Shown piece by piece: positions 1 through 8,815 of a stretch of 22,854 nt of DNA. Position numbers and translations under genes: made by a program. Within the stretch, counting starts at the first letter, position 1, and each line of letters begins with the position of its first letter. The stretch comes from a virus, in the IMG/VR virus record IMGVR_UViG_3300042924_000174, positions 1 through 22,854 of that record. The stretch is one strand, 5' to 3'. The notes under the pieces are model-generated. The model saw nothing but the letters and a program-made list of their open reading frames with translations, did not search any database and had not been told where the DNA came from.

Positions 1-632
1 TCTGTGGACTAGACCCTGCAATGATTGGCGATACTGCAGCTATCTGCTACGCCATTGACCGATCAACGAGCAAGAGGTACATAGTAGATGCTATTAAAAT
101 TAGCCGTCCGTCTCCAGCCGATATCCGTAATCTTATTTTTGATTGGACATCCCTCTACTCCCCCTCAGAGTGGATCGTCGAAAAGAACGCCTTCCAATCC
201 TTCCTAACACAGGATGAAGGTATCCGTATGCACTTGGCTTCTCGCGGAGTCCAGTTCAAGGAACACCACACTGGTTCTAACAAGTGGGATGCCGGCTTCG
301 GTGTAGCCTCTATGTCTACCCTCTTTGGTACTAAGCAGTTTGATGGTAAGCACCATCGAGATAACTTAATACATCTGCCAAGCGATCAGACCGAGAATGT
401 TAAGGCTCTGATTGAGCAGTTAATTACCTGGACTCCAACGACTAAGGGTAAGACCGATATGGTGATGGCCTTGTGGTTCTGTGAGATTAGAGCACGTGAG
501 ATGCTCAACTACGGTAAATATGCCACCCACCATATGAAAAACCCATTCCTATCTCGCCAAGAGATGGGCAAGCGAACAGTGATTAACTTAGAAGAAGCCT
601 TCGCTGAACAAAATAAAATGAGAATCATTTAG
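1..632 (+). CDS. terL: Terminase large subunit, C-terminal nuclease part (5' partial)
   Basis: The frame is open from the first complete codon (base 3), so the gene begins upstream and only about 209 residues are visible. They match the RNase H-like nuclease of phage terminases, which cuts concatemeric DNA at the start and end of packaging. The expected acidic residues are present: Asp in GLDPA right at the window edge, Glu in IVEKNAF, and Asp in KTDMVMALWF near the end. The N-terminal packaging ATPase (Walker A and B) lies outside the window. The ATG at 21 is internal because the conserved GLDPA lies before it in frame. The stop codon sits inside the ribosome binding site of the portal gene, the usual terL-portal arrangement. 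The protein acts at the portal vertex of the procapsid in the host cytoplasm. Confidence 0.87.
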   Translation, partial: CGLDPAMIGDTAAICYAIDRSTSKRYIVDAIKISRPSPADIRNLIFDWTSLYSPSEWIVEKNAFQSFLTQDEGIRMHLASRGVQFKEHHTGSNKWDAGFGVASMSTLFGTKQFDGKHHRDNLIHLPSDQTENVKALIEQLITWTPTTKGKTDMVMALWFCEIRAREMLNYGKYATHHMKNPFLSRQEMGKRTVINLEEAFAEQNKMRII

Positions 633-644
633 GAGATAACATTG
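631..644 (+). promoter_or_regulatory. Ribosome binding site fixing a TTG start for the portal gene
   Basis: TAGGAG (630-635) overlaps the terminase stop codon and lies six bases before TTG at 642. No ATG or GTG stands at a suitable distance, and the protein read from the TTG begins with a plausible helical N-terminus. This supports the rare TTG start. Confidence 0.7.
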
Positions 645-2399
645 TTATCAGTCAAAGAAGTTGACGCGAAGCTATCGCGGCTACGTACACGCTCATCAGC
701 GCGTGACCAACGTATGCGTGATGTGCTTTCGGTGCGTCAAGGAGATATCTCAAAGGTATATCCTTCGATGTTTTCAGAGGACTACCCAAAGCCTCTTGTT
801 GCCAACTTCATTGACGTAGCAGCACGTGACCTAGCAGAAGCTATGGCACCACTGCCATCCTTTAACTGCTCAGCAACCAATATGGTTTCAGATTCTGCAC
901 GTAAGATGGCAGATACTCGTACCCGTATTGCTAACTTTTATGTCACCAACTCTGATCTACAACTTCAGATGTATACCGCAGCAGACTGGTATAACACCTA
1001 CGGTCTAGGTATTGGTATGGTTGAGATGGATTACGATGACAATAATCCTCGTATCCGTATGCTCAACCCATTTGGTACATACCCAGAGTTGGATCGTTAT
1101 GGTCGAGTTTTATCTATTAGCCAAGTTATTGTTACCGATGCAGAGACATTGGCTGCACAGTACCCAGAGTTCTACGACCAGATCCTAGGTCGCAATCAGT
1201 ACCAGTTGTCTTCGCCTTATATCTCAATGGTCAAGTACCACGATAAGGATCAGGACCTGCTCTACCTACCAGAGCGTAAGAACCTAGTTCTATCTAACAC
1301 ACCTAACGTATTAGGCAAGCCAATGGCATCTGTCATTATGCGTTCTTCTTTAGATGGAGAAGCACGCGGTCAGTTTGATGATGTACTCTCAGTACAACTT
1401 GCTCGTGCTCGCTTTGCAGTATTGCAGATCCAAGCAGCTGAGAAGTCTATCCAAGCACCTATTGCTATCCCACAGGATGTGCAAGAGTTGGCACTTGGAC
1501 CAGATGCAATTATGCGTTCTGCTAATCCGCAAGGCATCCGTCGTGTACCACTAGAACTACCACCTGGAGTCTTTACAGAGTCTGGCGTTCTTGAGCGTGA
1601 ACTACGTATGGGTGCTCGTTACCCAGAATCTCGCTCAGGAAACATTGACGCATCTGTTGTTACAGGTCGTGGAGTTCAAGCACTACAGGCAGGCTTTGAT
1701 ACACAAATCAAGGCAGCACAAGCACAGTTTGCTCGTATGTTCCAAGAACTTACCGCTGTCTGCTTTGAAGCAGATGAGAAGATCTTTGGTGGTATTCCAA
1801 AGACAATCAAGGGTTCAGATGATGGAACACCTTATGTACTCAAGTACATCCCATCACGCGACATCAAGGGTGAGTACGGCGTAGATGTCCGTTACGGAAT
1901 TATGTCTGGTATGGACCCTAACCGTGCCATCATTGCTTTGCTACAGATGCGTTCAGATAAGCTCGTATCACGTGACTATGTACGTCGTGAGATCCCAATG
2001 GATCTTAACGTGACACAGGAGGAACAACGTGTTGATATTGAAGAAATGCGTGACTCTTTGCGCGTTGCTGTTGCTCAGTACGCTCAGGCGATACCGGCAC
2101 TCGCGGCGCAAGGCCAAGACCCTTCACAGATTATCGGGCGTATCGCATCTGTTATCCAAGGTCGCCAAAAGGGACAAGCCCTAGAGAACGTTATCGAAAA
2201 AGCATTTGCACCAGAACCAGCACCAACCCCAGAGATGCCACCTATGGCACCAGGTATGGAGCAACAGATTCCAGCAGCAGGTGCGGCCCCCGCCCCTGCC
2301 TCGCAGCAACCTCCACAAACACAAGCTGGTTCGGCCCCTGCTGCTGGTCAACGTCCAGATATAGCACAACTACTCGCTGGTATCACCGGCGCAGCATAA
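642..2399 (+). CDS. Portal protein
   Basis: A 585-residue protein directly after the terminase, in the position and size range of phage portal proteins. Portals form the dodecameric ring at one capsid vertex through which DNA enters and leaves and to which the tail attaches. The N-terminal half carries a helical start, the segment SEDYPKPLVANFIDVAARDL, and a beta-rich region with NPFGTYPELD. The second half has a helical stretch with RGVQALQAGFDTQIKAAQ (around residue 345), as expected for the stem and wing region. From about residue 520 the tail is low-complexity Pro/Ala/Gln and probably disordered. The start is TTG at 642. The call rests on synteny, length and overall pattern; I see no single diagnostic motif. 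Confidence 0.8.
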   Translation: MLSVKEVDAKLSRLRTRSSARDQRMRDVLSVRQGDISKVYPSMFSEDYPKPLVANFIDVAARDLAEAMAPLPSFNCSATNMVSDSARKMADTRTRIANFYVTNSDLQLQMYTAADWYNTYGLGIGMVEMDYDDNNPRIRMLNPFGTYPELDRYGRVLSISQVIVTDAETLAAQYPEFYDQILGRNQYQLSSPYISMVKYHDKDQDLLYLPERKNLVLSNTPNVLGKPMASVIMRSSLDGEARGQFDDVLSVQLARARFAVLQIQAAEKSIQAPIAIPQDVQELALGPDAIMRSANPQGIRRVPLELPPGVFTESGVLERELRMGARYPESRSGNIDASVVTGRGVQALQAGFDTQIKAAQAQFARMFQELTAVCFEADEKIFGGIPKTIKGSDDGTPYVLKYIPSRDIKGEYGVDVRYGIMSGMDPNRAIIALLQMRSDKLVSRDYVRREIPMDLNVTQEEQRVDIEEMRDSLRVAVAQYAQAIPALAAQGQDPSQIIGRIASVIQGRQKGQALENVIEKAFAPEPAPTPEMPPMAPGMEQQIPAAGAAPAPASQQPPQTQAGSAPAAGQRPDIAQLLAGITGAA

Positions 2400-2416
2400 G
2401 TGAGGGAGGTGTAAAT

Positions 2417-2557
2417 ATGAATAAAGGATCACGCGCAGCAGCGCCAATGTCAAAGCCTGTCGAGGGCAAGAAGGATACCTCTAAGCCAAAAGGCGGCAAG
2501 GTAGTTCCATCAATGATGCCAGCAGGCCGCAAGGGAACATCAGTAAAAAAGGGTTAA
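2417..2557 (+). CDS. Small basic protein of unknown function (46 aa)
   Basis: The ATG at 2417 follows a good ribosome binding site (GGGAGG, 2403-2408). The 46 residues are rich in Lys, Gly, Pro and Ser and contain SMMPAGRKG, with no hydrophobic core, so the protein is probably disordered. It sits between portal and the next small gene in the late operon. In composition it resembles the basic micro-proteins of 12405-13267. I do not recognise a family. Strong ribosome binding and placement in a tightly packed operon support it being real. Confidence 0.6.
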   Translation: MNKGSRAAAPMSKPVEGKKDTSKPKGGKVVPSMMPAGRKGTSVKKG

Positions 2558-2584
2558 TTATTTTAATGGAAGGTGTATAGGGTG

Positions 2585-2794
2585 ATGGATCATAATAAAA
2601 TACGTCGCCCTATACGCCCTTCTGATTTCTTAGTAATAGCTACAGAAACTGCATATAACTTATCGCAGGTAGCAACAGGATTCTTTGAATCATTATATGA
2701 ATTAAGTATTTACCATTCTAACCAAAAGACTGAAACCAATCAGGCTTGGGAACAGATGGCGCAAGACCTAGAGACTTTAGAGGAGGACCGATGA
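2585..2794 (+). CDS. Small helical protein of unknown function (69 aa)
   Basis: The frame can start at GTG 2573, GTG 2582 or ATG 2585. I chose ATG 2585 because GGAAGGTG (2568-2575) then lies at normal Shine-Dalgarno distance. The 69 residues have a basic N-terminus (HNKIRRPIRPSDF), then a mostly helical body with aromatic residues, and an acidic end (LETLEEDR). There is no membrane segment and no recognised family. Its stop overlaps the ATG of the next gene (ATGA at 2791-2794), which indicates translational coupling. Its place between portal and the giant virion protein suggests a minor virion or assembly role; this is inference. Confidence 0.6.
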   Translation: MDHNKIRRPIRPSDFLVIATETAYNLSQVATGFFESLYELSIYHSNQKTETNQAWEQMAQDLETLEEDR

Positions 2795-3213
2795 CAACAG
2801 CACCAATGAATCCATTGGCTGGCCCAGCAGGTCCTGGCAAGTATTCTACACGTACAGATAATCTACAGATGGGTTCTATCGCTTACGGTGAAGGCGTTGA
2901 GACAGCCGCTATTAAATCCGGTGCAGCCCTTGCCTCTACTCCAGATGTAAAGGGTACTCCTGCATCTGCTGTACGCCAAGCAGCACTAACACCTTTATAT
3001 GCACCAACAGAACGCCCAGATACGCCCGTTACAGAAGGTATTGATATGGGACCAGGTGCAGGATCTGAAGCGATTGTAATGCCCCAGGAAGATGATACAA
3101 ATTTTCGTACCGCTATCTCAGAGTATATGCCTGTATTAAACTTTATATCAGATCAGCCCAACACCTCACCGGAAACACGAGCAGCTATTAAGAGACTATT
3201 GGATAACCTGTGA
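2791..3213 (+). CDS. Hypothetical protein in the portal-to-giant-protein interval (140 aa)
   Basis: Start ATG 2791 is set by a perfect AGGAGG at 2781-2786; a longer open frame from 2746 has no such site and overlaps the previous gene more. The protein is rich in Ala, Pro, Gly and Thr in its first 100 residues, including NPLAGPAGPGKY and TPVTEGIDMGPGAGSEA, and so is probably disordered. A short folded helix follows (TAISEYMPVLNFIS) and then a C-terminal TSPETRAAIKRLLDNL helix. The last helix might be a docking element for a larger partner. The stop overlaps the GTG start of the giant protein gene (GTGA, 3210-3213). I do not recognise a family. Confidence 0.65.
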   Translation: MTTAPMNPLAGPAGPGKYSTRTDNLQMGSIAYGEGVETAAIKSGAALASTPDVKGTPASAVRQAALTPLYAPTERPDTPVTEGIDMGPGAGSEAIVMPQEDDTNFRTAISEYMPVLNFISDQPNTSPETRAAIKRLLDNL

Positions 3214-6200
3214 GTATATGGAATCGAATTGGCGATATAGCCACAACAATAGGAAAAACAACAGCAAGTTCAGCAGTTAATCTTGCCAAATGGGGCGGAG
3301 AAATTGCTGGAGCCGTTGGCGGAACAGCACGCTTTGCTTGGGATGTCGGAACTGCTCCTTGGAATGATGCTGAAGAGTATAACGGTTTTGTTCAACCATT
3401 TAAGACTGCTTCAGAAAAACAAGGCAAAGATATAATCAAGCCTTTTGCATCTGCTGGCGGAGCTATTATGAAGGTTCCTGGTTTACAGGCTGCTCTTCAA
3501 AACTTAGATAAAGTCAACCAAGAAGTTATTCGTGAACCAGCTACAACATTTGCCTTAGTAACAGGTGAGATAAATAGAGAAGCAGTTCGTGGCGAAGGTC
3601 TATTACCTGCAGAACTTGGTTTTTTTAATCCGGACTTGTGGCGCAAAGCCTACAAAGGCGCTCAAGAGATTTCATTTGGTCAAGCGGTAGTAGGTGGAGG
3701 GCGCTCTTTCTATGACCCAAAGTTTAATATTTACGATCCAGCACAGCGTGATGCAGCTTTTAAGAAAAGCGCTTGGGGTAAAGCCTTATCTGGTGGATTT
3801 GATTTAGGTATTCAGTTCTTTGGTGATCTTACAGTCGTTGGAGCCAAGGTTGGTAAAGTAGTAAAGGCTAGCGAACTAGGCGTTGGTAAACTAACTAACG
3901 CTAATGCGGTAGCAAAGGCTGCAGAAGATATTACCAAGGCTCAATATGGCGTTAATAACCGCTTTTCCAAAGTACTCGATGATTTTACAACTAACGATTC
4001 TGTCTATGCACTTAATCACCCAATGGTTAAGTCCTCATCTGAGCCAGCGTTATTAGCACACTTGCTAGGTGACTCTGTAGATCGTGATGAAACAGCAATG
4101 ATTCTACGTTCTGCACTGGGTGATCCAGCAGCAATGGATGAATTACGCCTACAACGCGCATATATTACAGATGCTTTAGAAGCAGCTCGTGGTGATTTAG
4201 ATACAGTTACAGAGTTTAAGCTCTTTGCAGCTCCAGATGGTAGCGGTATGCTCCCATTCTTAAACGATGACCCTGCGGTTATCAAGGCAGCGCAAGATAA
4301 CTATTCATCTTTGATTGCATCCGATAAATACTTTGCCAAGTTTATGCAAATTGGTGAAGGTGGCGGTACACTTACACGCACAACCGGTAAGGGTTTACAA
4401 GGCGCAGAAGATTTCGTAGCAAAAGCGCGTGCAATTAAATTTTACGATCAAGCAGTGGGTGCTTCCAAGGTAGATGTCTACCAGCCAACACCATTTCACA
4501 GACTATACCAAAAGGTTTCTTGGCTAGGCGGAGAACGCCCTGCTGGACTTGTTGACTTTAACGATGCTGACTCATATCGTGAGATCGTAGCAACCCTTAA
4601 TCGTGTTGGTCCAAGCGATGCTATAGCAGGAACACCTGCAAAGGTAAGACGTTTAGGTCTTCTAACTCAAGAGCAGTCAAACAATTTACTTAACGACTAC
4701 ATTGGTGCTGCTACACCAGAAGCGCGTTTTATTGCAACCCAGAATCTTGAGGAAACTGTATTGCGATCACTTGCTGCAAAGCACGGCATTGAAGAAGAAG
4801 CAATAAATACTCTTTACAATGATTACAAGGGTGCTCGAACATCTGCTCTTAAGTCAATGCAAGATCGTGGTTTTATGGTAGATACTGATGGCAGCATTAT
4901 CAAAGTTCAGCAGTTAGAATCTCAGAGCGCAAACTTCTTACCATTGATGGATTTTGATTTAGCAGATAGAATTATTGGGCGCAACGCTGCAGGTATTAAT
5001 GCCTTCCTTGGCAGAAAAAAAGATGGTTTGTTTAATACCGCTGATCTAGTTCAGGATCTGTTTAAGGCAGGAGCCTTGCTTCGTCTTGGTTATACCCAGC
5101 GTAACGCCATTGATTCTCAGCTTCGTATTGCTGCATCTGTTGGTGCTATGGCATCTCTTCGTCATCTAGGCCCTGGCGTTAAAAACATTGTAAACAATGT
5201 AGGCAGTGACATTTCTAGACTTGTAGATAGAATTAACCCTCTTGGTGAAAGACTAAATTTTGCTGATGTTCAGAAGGCAAGCATTGGTGTTATTCGTGAA
5301 CTTGAAGAACTTAAGTCTAAGATTGGTGCAGGAGAGGCAAAGTTATCTCTTTTCCCAGATGATGTAGATTTAATGGGAGAAGTAAACACTCTCAAGTTAT
5401 TACAAGAAGAAAAACTTGCAGTCTATAATAGCTATGCACAAACTCTTAGCAGCTCAAAGAAGGCAAAGCCTAAAGATCGTATTGGCACAGGCTCTTTTAC
5501 GGTAACTACTTCTGATGGTCAAAAGTATATCCTTGATGATGCATTTGGTGGACCTTTGGGAGAGATGTACCGCAAAATTGCATCTTCTGCTAATTCATTT
5601 GAACGTATGGTAGATAGCAATACTGATATGTATGCCAGAGCGCTTTCCTCAAAAGGCATAGCAGCCATTCGCCCTACAGATCCAGCATACTTTGAGCAGT
5701 GGGCACAAACCCTACGTCAACAGTTTGGTAACTCAGCAGTAGCAAGAAAACTTGCCGGCGGTGAAACTATAGATGATATCTCTCAATGGTTGAGATCATC
5801 TCCTGAAGGCCGCGATTTACGTCGTCGTTTATCTATTGATTCACGTGACTCTGTAGAATATGTCACTCGTATTAGCAACTTCTTCGATACCTACCTGCCA
5901 GTATCTTCAAACCTTCGTAGTAAGTTAAACGATATAACTGCAGATGATTTAAGAACAACCTTTAAGGACCCAACAGATTTGCCTATTATTCACGGTAATC
6001 TTCTTGAGGAAACATTCTTTAACAAGACAGATAATATAGGAAAAAGATTCGTCAATAGCGCCTTTAAGTTACTTGCTACTTTGCCTGAAGACGCTCTAGC
6101 TCGCAATCCTTTATATACTTACTTTTATCGTCAAGAAGTAAAGCGCAGAGTTGATGTTGTAGCCGGACTCAAGGGAGATAGAATCTCAGTAGAAGACCAG

Positions 6201-7898
6201 CAAAAAATTATGTCTGTGGCTCGTAAGGTAGCTCTTCGTGAGATGAAGGGTGTGCTCTTTAATATTGAGCGCAAGACAAACTTTGCTACCTTGATGAAGT
6301 ATATTAACCCATTCTTTTCAGCACAGGAAAACTCATACAAGACTTGGATGAAGTTTGCTGTTTCTAATCCAGCCATTATCAATCGTGGATACCTGTTATG
6401 GCAAGCACCAAACAAGGCTGGTCTTGTAACAGACCAAGATGGCAATATAGTCCCAGAAGGTCAGACATCTGGTAGCGATATTATGTACTTCTCAGTACCA
6501 GAAGGTATAACGCGAGTAATTCCAGGAATGTCTTCGCTTACCGAGTTTGGTATTCCTAAAGCGTCATTGGATATCATTTTCCAAGGTGGTATGGATGCTC
6601 TGTATAGCCAGGGCAACCCTAACTTGTTCAGCGATATCTTTCCAACCGGTCCTTATGTTGCAGTACCTATTGCTGAAATTACAAAGAACCGCCCTGATGT
6701 AAGAGAGACACTTAAGTTTCTGTTTCCATACGGATATCCTAAAGATGTAGCAGGAGGCTTCTTGCCTACTTGGACAAAGAGATTAAGTACTCGCCAAGCA
6801 GGTCAGGATGACCCACAGTTTGCTAGGTCGTATCAGTTAATCTATAACACTGAACGCCAAAAGGCAGCCGAGCAAGGAATCCCTATGCCAAAGCCAGAGA
6901 AGATTCTTAAGATGACTAAGGACTACTGGAACTTGCGTACTGCAGCAGCGCTTATTATGCCATTTGCCCCACGCTTTGACACACCTTACAAGTTCTATCT
7001 TGATAAGTCTCGTGAGTATGATCGCATTTATGGTGTTAACTCCGGTGCTAAGTTCCTTGAAGACTTTCCAGAGTATTTTGAGTTCTCAGCAAGTCTTTCA
7101 AAGAACCCAACTGGAGTACAATCTTCAATAGCTGCCACTAAGAACATCAAAAAGTATGAAGAACTTATTGGTGAGGTAGTTAAGATTGAACCTAAGTTAG
7201 TTGGGTTAATTGTAAATGACCCATCAGGTTATGAGTTCTCACAGTCTGCCTATGACTATCTTTACAAGAAGCGCGTATCGGCAGATGCACCCGATAGATT
7301 CCTTTCCTCACAAAGTCCTGCTGAGTCTCAAAGAAAGACAGATGCTGAAAAGGGTTGGGTTAAATACAATCAATTTATGGAAGTTATTGATGAAGAAATT
7401 AAGTCTCGTGGACTTACATCTATTCAACAAACCGGAGCAGAGGATCTTGCTCTTCTTAAGAGTACTCTTATCAACAAACTAGCAATTCAAACAGATGCTG
7501 AAGGAAAGCCAATACTCAATAAAAAGACCGGTGAGTATGAGTACACAGCTTGGTATATTGACTATAAAGATGATGATGGATCTAAGACTAACCGAGTTAT
7601 TTCAGGCCTTGGCAAGATTCTTACTAACCCAGAGTTTGTTAAGAACAACAGAAATAATACTACCTGGAAGTCTATTGAACAGTACTTGAAATTAAGAAAA
7701 GTAATAGCACAAGAACTTCTTTTAAGAGAAGCAAAATCAATCGAAGCAAAATCAAACAGAGACTTAAAAATGGTTTTTGATGTTGTTGTTAATAAATTAA
7801 AAGACGACGATAAATTAGGATTTACCTACGTCTATGACAGATTCCTGTCACAAGACCTAGTAGTAGATAAGCAGTTAACCGCAAAGGAGACTAAGTAA
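3210..7898 (+). CDS. Giant virion protein, possibly internal/ejection protein (1562 aa)
   Basis: The largest gene in the window, starting at GTG 3210 and overlapping the previous stop. The N-terminus is amphipathic and Ala/Gly-rich (residues 1-50), like a membrane-interacting helix. Around residue 620 is LLRLGYTQRNAIDSQLRI and around 1030 is YINPFFSAQENSYKTW. I associate both patterns with very large structural proteins of actinobacteriophages, which databases label minor capsid, minor tail or unknown. I see no lytic transglycosylase or peptidase motif and no coiled-coil periodicity typical of a tape measure. Size and position in the packaging-capsid block point to a virion component, and a role inside the capsid or in DNA delivery is inference. 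The last ~70 codons are noticeably A-rich and contain a 13-base direct repeat. Confidence 0.6.
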   Translation: MSIWNRIGDIATTIGKTTASSAVNLAKWGGEIAGAVGGTARFAWDVGTAPWNDAEEYNGFVQPFKTASEKQGKDIIKPFASAGGAIMKVPGLQAALQNLDKVNQEVIREPATTFALVTGEINREAVRGEGLLPAELGFFNPDLWRKAYKGAQEISFGQAVVGGGRSFYDPKFNIYDPAQRDAAFKKSAWGKALSGGFDLGIQFFGDLTVVGAKVGKVVKASELGVGKLTNANAVAKAAEDITKAQYGVNNRFSKVLDDFTTNDSVYALNHPMVKSSSEPALLAHLLGDSVDRDETAMILRSALGDPAAMDELRLQRAYITDALEAARGDLDTVTEFKLFAAPDGSGMLPFLNDDPAVIKAAQDNYSSLIASDKYFAKFMQIGEGGGTLTRTTGKGLQGAEDFVAKARAIKFYDQAVGASKVDVYQPTPFHRLYQKVSWLGGERPAGLVDFNDADSYREIVATLNRVGPSDAIAGTPAKVRRLGLLTQEQSNNLLNDYIGAATPEARFIATQNLEETVLRSLAAKHGIEEEAINTLYNDYKGARTSALKSMQDRGFMVDTDGSIIKVQQLESQSANFLPLMDFDLADRIIGRNAAGINAFLGRKKDGLFNTADLVQDLFKAGALLRLGYTQRNAIDSQLRIAASVGAMASLRHLGPGVKNIVNNVGSDISRLVDRINPLGERLNFADVQKASIGVIRELEELKSKIGAGEAKLSLFPDDVDLMGEVNTLKLLQEEKLAVYNSYAQTLSSSKKAKPKDRIGTGSFTVTTSDGQKYILDDAFGGPLGEMYRKIASSANSFERMVDSNTDMYARALSSKGIAAIRPTDPAYFEQWAQTLRQQFGNSAVARKLAGGETIDDISQWLRSSPEGRDLRRRLSIDSRDSVEYVTRISNFFDTYLPVSSNLRSKLNDITADDLRTTFKDPTDLPIIHGNLLEETFFNKTDNIGKRFVNSAFKLLATLPEDALARNPLYTYFYRQEVKRRVDVVAGLKGDRISVEDQQKIMSVARKVALREMKGVLFNIERKTNFATLMKYINPFFSAQENSYKTWMKFAVSNPAIINRGYLLWQAPNKAGLVTDQDGNIVPEGQTSGSDIMYFSVPEGITRVIPGMSSLTEFGIPKASLDIIFQGGMDALYSQGNPNLFSDIFPTGPYVAVPIAEITKNRPDVRETLKFLFPYGYPKDVAGGFLPTWTKRLSTRQAGQDDPQFARSYQLIYNTERQKAAEQGIPMPKPEKILKMTKDYWNLRTAAALIMPFAPRFDTPYKFYLDKSREYDRIYGVNSGAKFLEDFPEYFEFSASLSKNPTGVQSSIAATKNIKKYEELIGEVVKIEPKLVGLIVNDPSGYEFSQSAYDYLYKKRVSADAPDRFLSSQSPAESQRKTDAEKGWVKYNQFMEVIDEEIKSRGLTSIQQTGAEDLALLKSTLINKLAIQTDAEGKPILNKKTGEYEYTAWYIDYKDDDGSKTNRVISGLGKILTNPEFVKNNRNNTTWKSIEQYLKLRKVIAQELLLREAKSIEAKSNRDLKMVFDVVVNKLKDDDKLGFTYVYDRFLSQDLVVDKQLTAKETK
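7728..7755 (+). repeat. 13-base direct repeat inside the giant protein gene
   Basis: GAAGCAAAATCAA occurs at 7728-7740 and again at 7743-7755. The 15-base period keeps the reading frame and gives a duplicated EAKS motif. It looks like a small in-frame tandem duplication in an A-rich stretch. Confidence 0.7.
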
Positions 7899-8815
7899 TG
7901 GCTTATTCAGAGGCATTAAAGGCGTTTCTTAGATCACAGGGTGTTAGCAACGAAGAAATTGCAAGGATGGAAGCAGAACTTGCTTCTGGTACAACTCCTA
8001 AATCAACACCAAAGCCACCTAAGTCTGGTGTATTCACACGTACCTATGTTAGCAATAATATCCCTGCAGATAGCAGCCTCAAGGATAGTATCAACAAAGT
8101 ATTCCAGCGATACTATGGGCGTGATGCTTTAGAGACAGAAATTACAACCTACTTGCCTATGCTTCAAAGCAGGTACAAGTCAAAGTCTGGTGCTTCTAAG
8201 AGTACTGTTAAAGAAACATACAAAAATGGCGTACTTACCAATACTCAGTATCTAACTGCAGATAACCAAGATCCGACGATCTTCCTTGATGATACAATCA
8301 AGAAGCAACTTGCCAGTGGTGTCCAGGAGATTAACACTCTTAATATTCCTGAAGGTCCTTCAGGCAAGTTCTTCGTACAAATTAAGAACCTTGCATTTGA
8401 TAACGGCATCAAACTGTCAGACAAAGACGCTACATCTTATGCCAATAAGATTGTGGCTGGTCAGGTAGATGAGAGCACTGTCTACAGTACAATTCGTGAA
8501 AGTGCAGCATCAGCGTTTCCGGCACTGGCAGACAAGATTAAGGCAGGATTAGATTTGAAGAATCTTGCTAGTCCTTACATTCAGTCAATGAGTGACATCC
8601 TAGAAATACCAGATACTGCTATTGATCTATTCGATCCACAGATCCGTAGTGCTATGGCCTTTACTCTTCCAGATGGAAAGGTTGGCACTAAGTCAATCTA
8701 CAACTTTGAGAAGGAACTACGCAAGGATGATCGCTGGCAGTATACAAAAAAAGCACGTGAACAAGCAGCTTCTGTTGCTACCACTGTGCTCCGAGATTTT
8801 GGGTTTATGGGGTAA
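7898..8815 (+). CDS. Virion-associated protein of unknown function (305 aa)
   Basis: The start overlaps the preceding stop (TAATG) and has AAAGGAG at 7884-7889. The first 25 residues are helical (ALKAFLRSQGVSNEEIARME), followed by a Thr/Pro/Lys linker. A segment near residues 60-98 (SINKVFQRYYGRDALETEIT) resembles short helical modules in actinophage structural proteins encoded beside the giant protein. The rest is mixed alpha/beta with no catalytic motif that I can see. It forms a tight unit with the giant gene before it and the 390-residue gene after it. I infer that the three products work in one virion substructure. Confidence 0.55.
   Translation: MAYSEALKAFLRSQGVSNEEIARMEAELASGTTPKSTPKPPKSGVFTRTYVSNNIPADSSLKDSINKVFQRYYGRDALETEITTYLPMLQSRYKSKSGASKSTVKETYKNGVLTNTQYLTADNQDPTIFLDDTIKKQLASGVQEINTLNIPEGPSGKFFVQIKNLAFDNGIKLSDKDATSYANKIVAGQVDESTVYSTIRESAASAFPALADKIKAGLDLKNLASPYIQSMSDILEIPDTAIDLFDPQIRSAMAFTLPDGKVGTKSIYNFEKELRKDDRWQYTKKAREQAASVATTVLRDFGFMG

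Noticed and set aside
1354-1884. Two plus-strand frames inside the portal gene (1354-1554, 1591-1884)
   Set aside because: Out-of-frame shadows with no ribosome site and unusual composition.
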